A stretch of 64,000 bases of DNA from Polynucleobacter sp. MWH-Braz-FAM2G (GTDB lineage: Bacteria > Pseudomonadota > Gammaproteobacteria > Burkholderiales > Burkholderiaceae): positions 868,001 through 932,000 of the forward strand of contig NZ_CP061300.1 of assembly GCF_018687635.1 (NCBI RefSeq), in the 5' to 3' direction. This document shows positions 63,401 to 64,000 of the stretch, one piece after another (position 1 is the first letter of the stretch; every line of letters starts with the position of its first letter). The notes under the pieces were generated by a model. It was not told the origin of the DNA. It searched no databases and was given only the letters and a program-made list of their open reading frames with translations. The position numbers and the translations under genes were made by a program.

Positions 63401-64000
63401 ATGCATTCCCCATCGAATTCAGTTTTACGCTTTGTTAAATTAAAGCAATTTTTTGACCTGTTTGTAGGTCGCAAAAAGTTAGACTGCACCTCTGAAGCGT
63501 TATTGGAAAAAATAATGCTCAATTGGGATGAAAAATTAAATATTTCGGTTGGAGATCTTATTTCATCCAGCAGTGAGTTGGGGTCACCATCATCATTGCA
63601 ACAACACATCAAGGCACTTTTTGATGCAGGGATTATTAACTATCGAGACGATCTTGATGATCGTCGGATAAAAATCCCCATACCATCTACAGACACACTT
63701 AAATATTACGAAGATTTAGCAATTTATGTTGAAAAATGCTTTGAGACCAAAACATTTGATCCCAATGATCCCAAGGTTCTTTTTAATACCCCTGGAATAC
63801 TAAGTCAGGCCTATCTAAACGCGCACTCTCAGGCTTTATCGGCTTATGCGCAATCCAAAAAACAGCTAGCCACATCCAAAACGGTTAAGGAGGTTACGCA
63901 GGGGGTATGCAGTGCGATCGTTGCACAAAACCTTTATATTTGCGCATGTATTGGATTTTCAAAAGTAGATTCTTCAAAGTCTATTGAGATTAGCGCAGTG
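63401..64000 (+). CDS. Winged-helix plus GAF-like protein, truncated by window end
   Basis: An open frame from ATG 63401 that runs off the window (at least 200 residues). Residues 45-95 look like a MarR-type winged helix (SSLQQHIKALFDAGIINYRDDLDDRRIKI). From about residue 160, KTVKEVTQGVCSAIVAQNLYICACIGFSK resembles the start of a GAF sensory domain. What follows cannot be seen; a signalling output domain would be plausible given the GGDEF-EAL neighbour. The 246 nt between the two genes hold no clear feature. Confidence 0.65.
   Translation, partial: MHSPSNSVLRFVKLKQFFDLFVGRKKLDCTSEALLEKIMLNWDEKLNISVGDLISSSSELGSPSSLQQHIKALFDAGIINYRDDLDDRRIKIPIPSTDTLKYYEDLAIYVEKCFETKTFDPNDPKVLFNTPGILSQAYLNAHSQALSAYAQSKKQLATSKTVKEVTQGVCSAIVAQNLYICACIGFSKVDSSKSIEISAV

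Overview
This window looks like the chromosome of a betaproteobacterium of the order Burkholderiales, most like a Polynucleobacter-type freshwater bacterium. The reasons are the moderate GC content, the housekeeping genes with their order (dapA-bamC, trpS, cysE-trmJ, lpxH-ppiB-TPR lipoprotein-cysS, accA-tilS-lysC-tRNA-Ser), and an orphan Bug-type solute-binding protein. The genus is inference; no database was searched.

Region 1 (1-18.6 kb) is ordinary core chromosome: the end of zapE, a PHP phosphoesterase, trpS, a methyltransferase, dapA and bamC, a small Ala/Pro-rich lipoprotein, roxA, slyD, cysE, trmJ, suhB, lpxH, ppiB, a TPR lipoprotein, cysS, a DNA glycosylase, accA, tilS, lysC and tRNA-Ser(GCU).

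Region 2 (18.61-49.57 kb) is a mobile element of about 31 kb inserted at the 3' end of the tRNA-Ser gene. A 14-bp copy of the tRNA 3' end recurs at 49555-49568, beside a P4-type tyrosine integrase. A near-identical pair of doublet repeats (18661-18689 and 49413-49441) lies just inside the two ends and resembles integrase arm sites. Its left half (18.9-33.2 kb) holds small lipoproteins and a compact 15-gene operon with the composition of an aryl polyene (APE) pathway: two carrier proteins, ketosynthases, a chain-length-factor-like protein, an adenylation-dehydratase fusion, a second dehydratase, a ketoreductase, acyltransferases, a glycosyltransferase, and a LolA/MMPL/DUF3261 export set. A galE-like gene follows. 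Its right half (34.7-49.4 kb) is phage- or satellite-like: an AlpA regulator, a DUF1376 replication protein whose gene contains an origin-like cluster of palindromes and four 14-bp iterons, terminase subunits, portal, a scaffold-like protein, major capsid, holin and M15 endolysin. I see no tail or connector gene. A 'mobile mystery' HTH/Fic pair is inserted among the head genes, and an ATPase/TOPRIM-like pair (probable anti-phage system) lies next to the integrase.

Region 3 (49.6-64 kb) returns to chromosome. A GntR regulator precedes a tight cluster (Bug protein, two enolase-superfamily dehydratase-like enzymes, FAH-family hydrolase, D-2-hydroxyacid dehydrogenase) that looks like a sugar-acid catabolic unit. 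Then come a periplasmic amidohydrolase, a small disordered protein, aspartate ammonia-lyase, an exported alpha/beta hydrolase, a PAS-GGDEF-EAL protein and the start of a winged-helix plus GAF-like protein that runs off the window.

The main point of interest is an element that combines a pigment-type biosynthetic cluster, a tail-less capsid module with its own putative origin, and defence-like genes between one pair of att sites.
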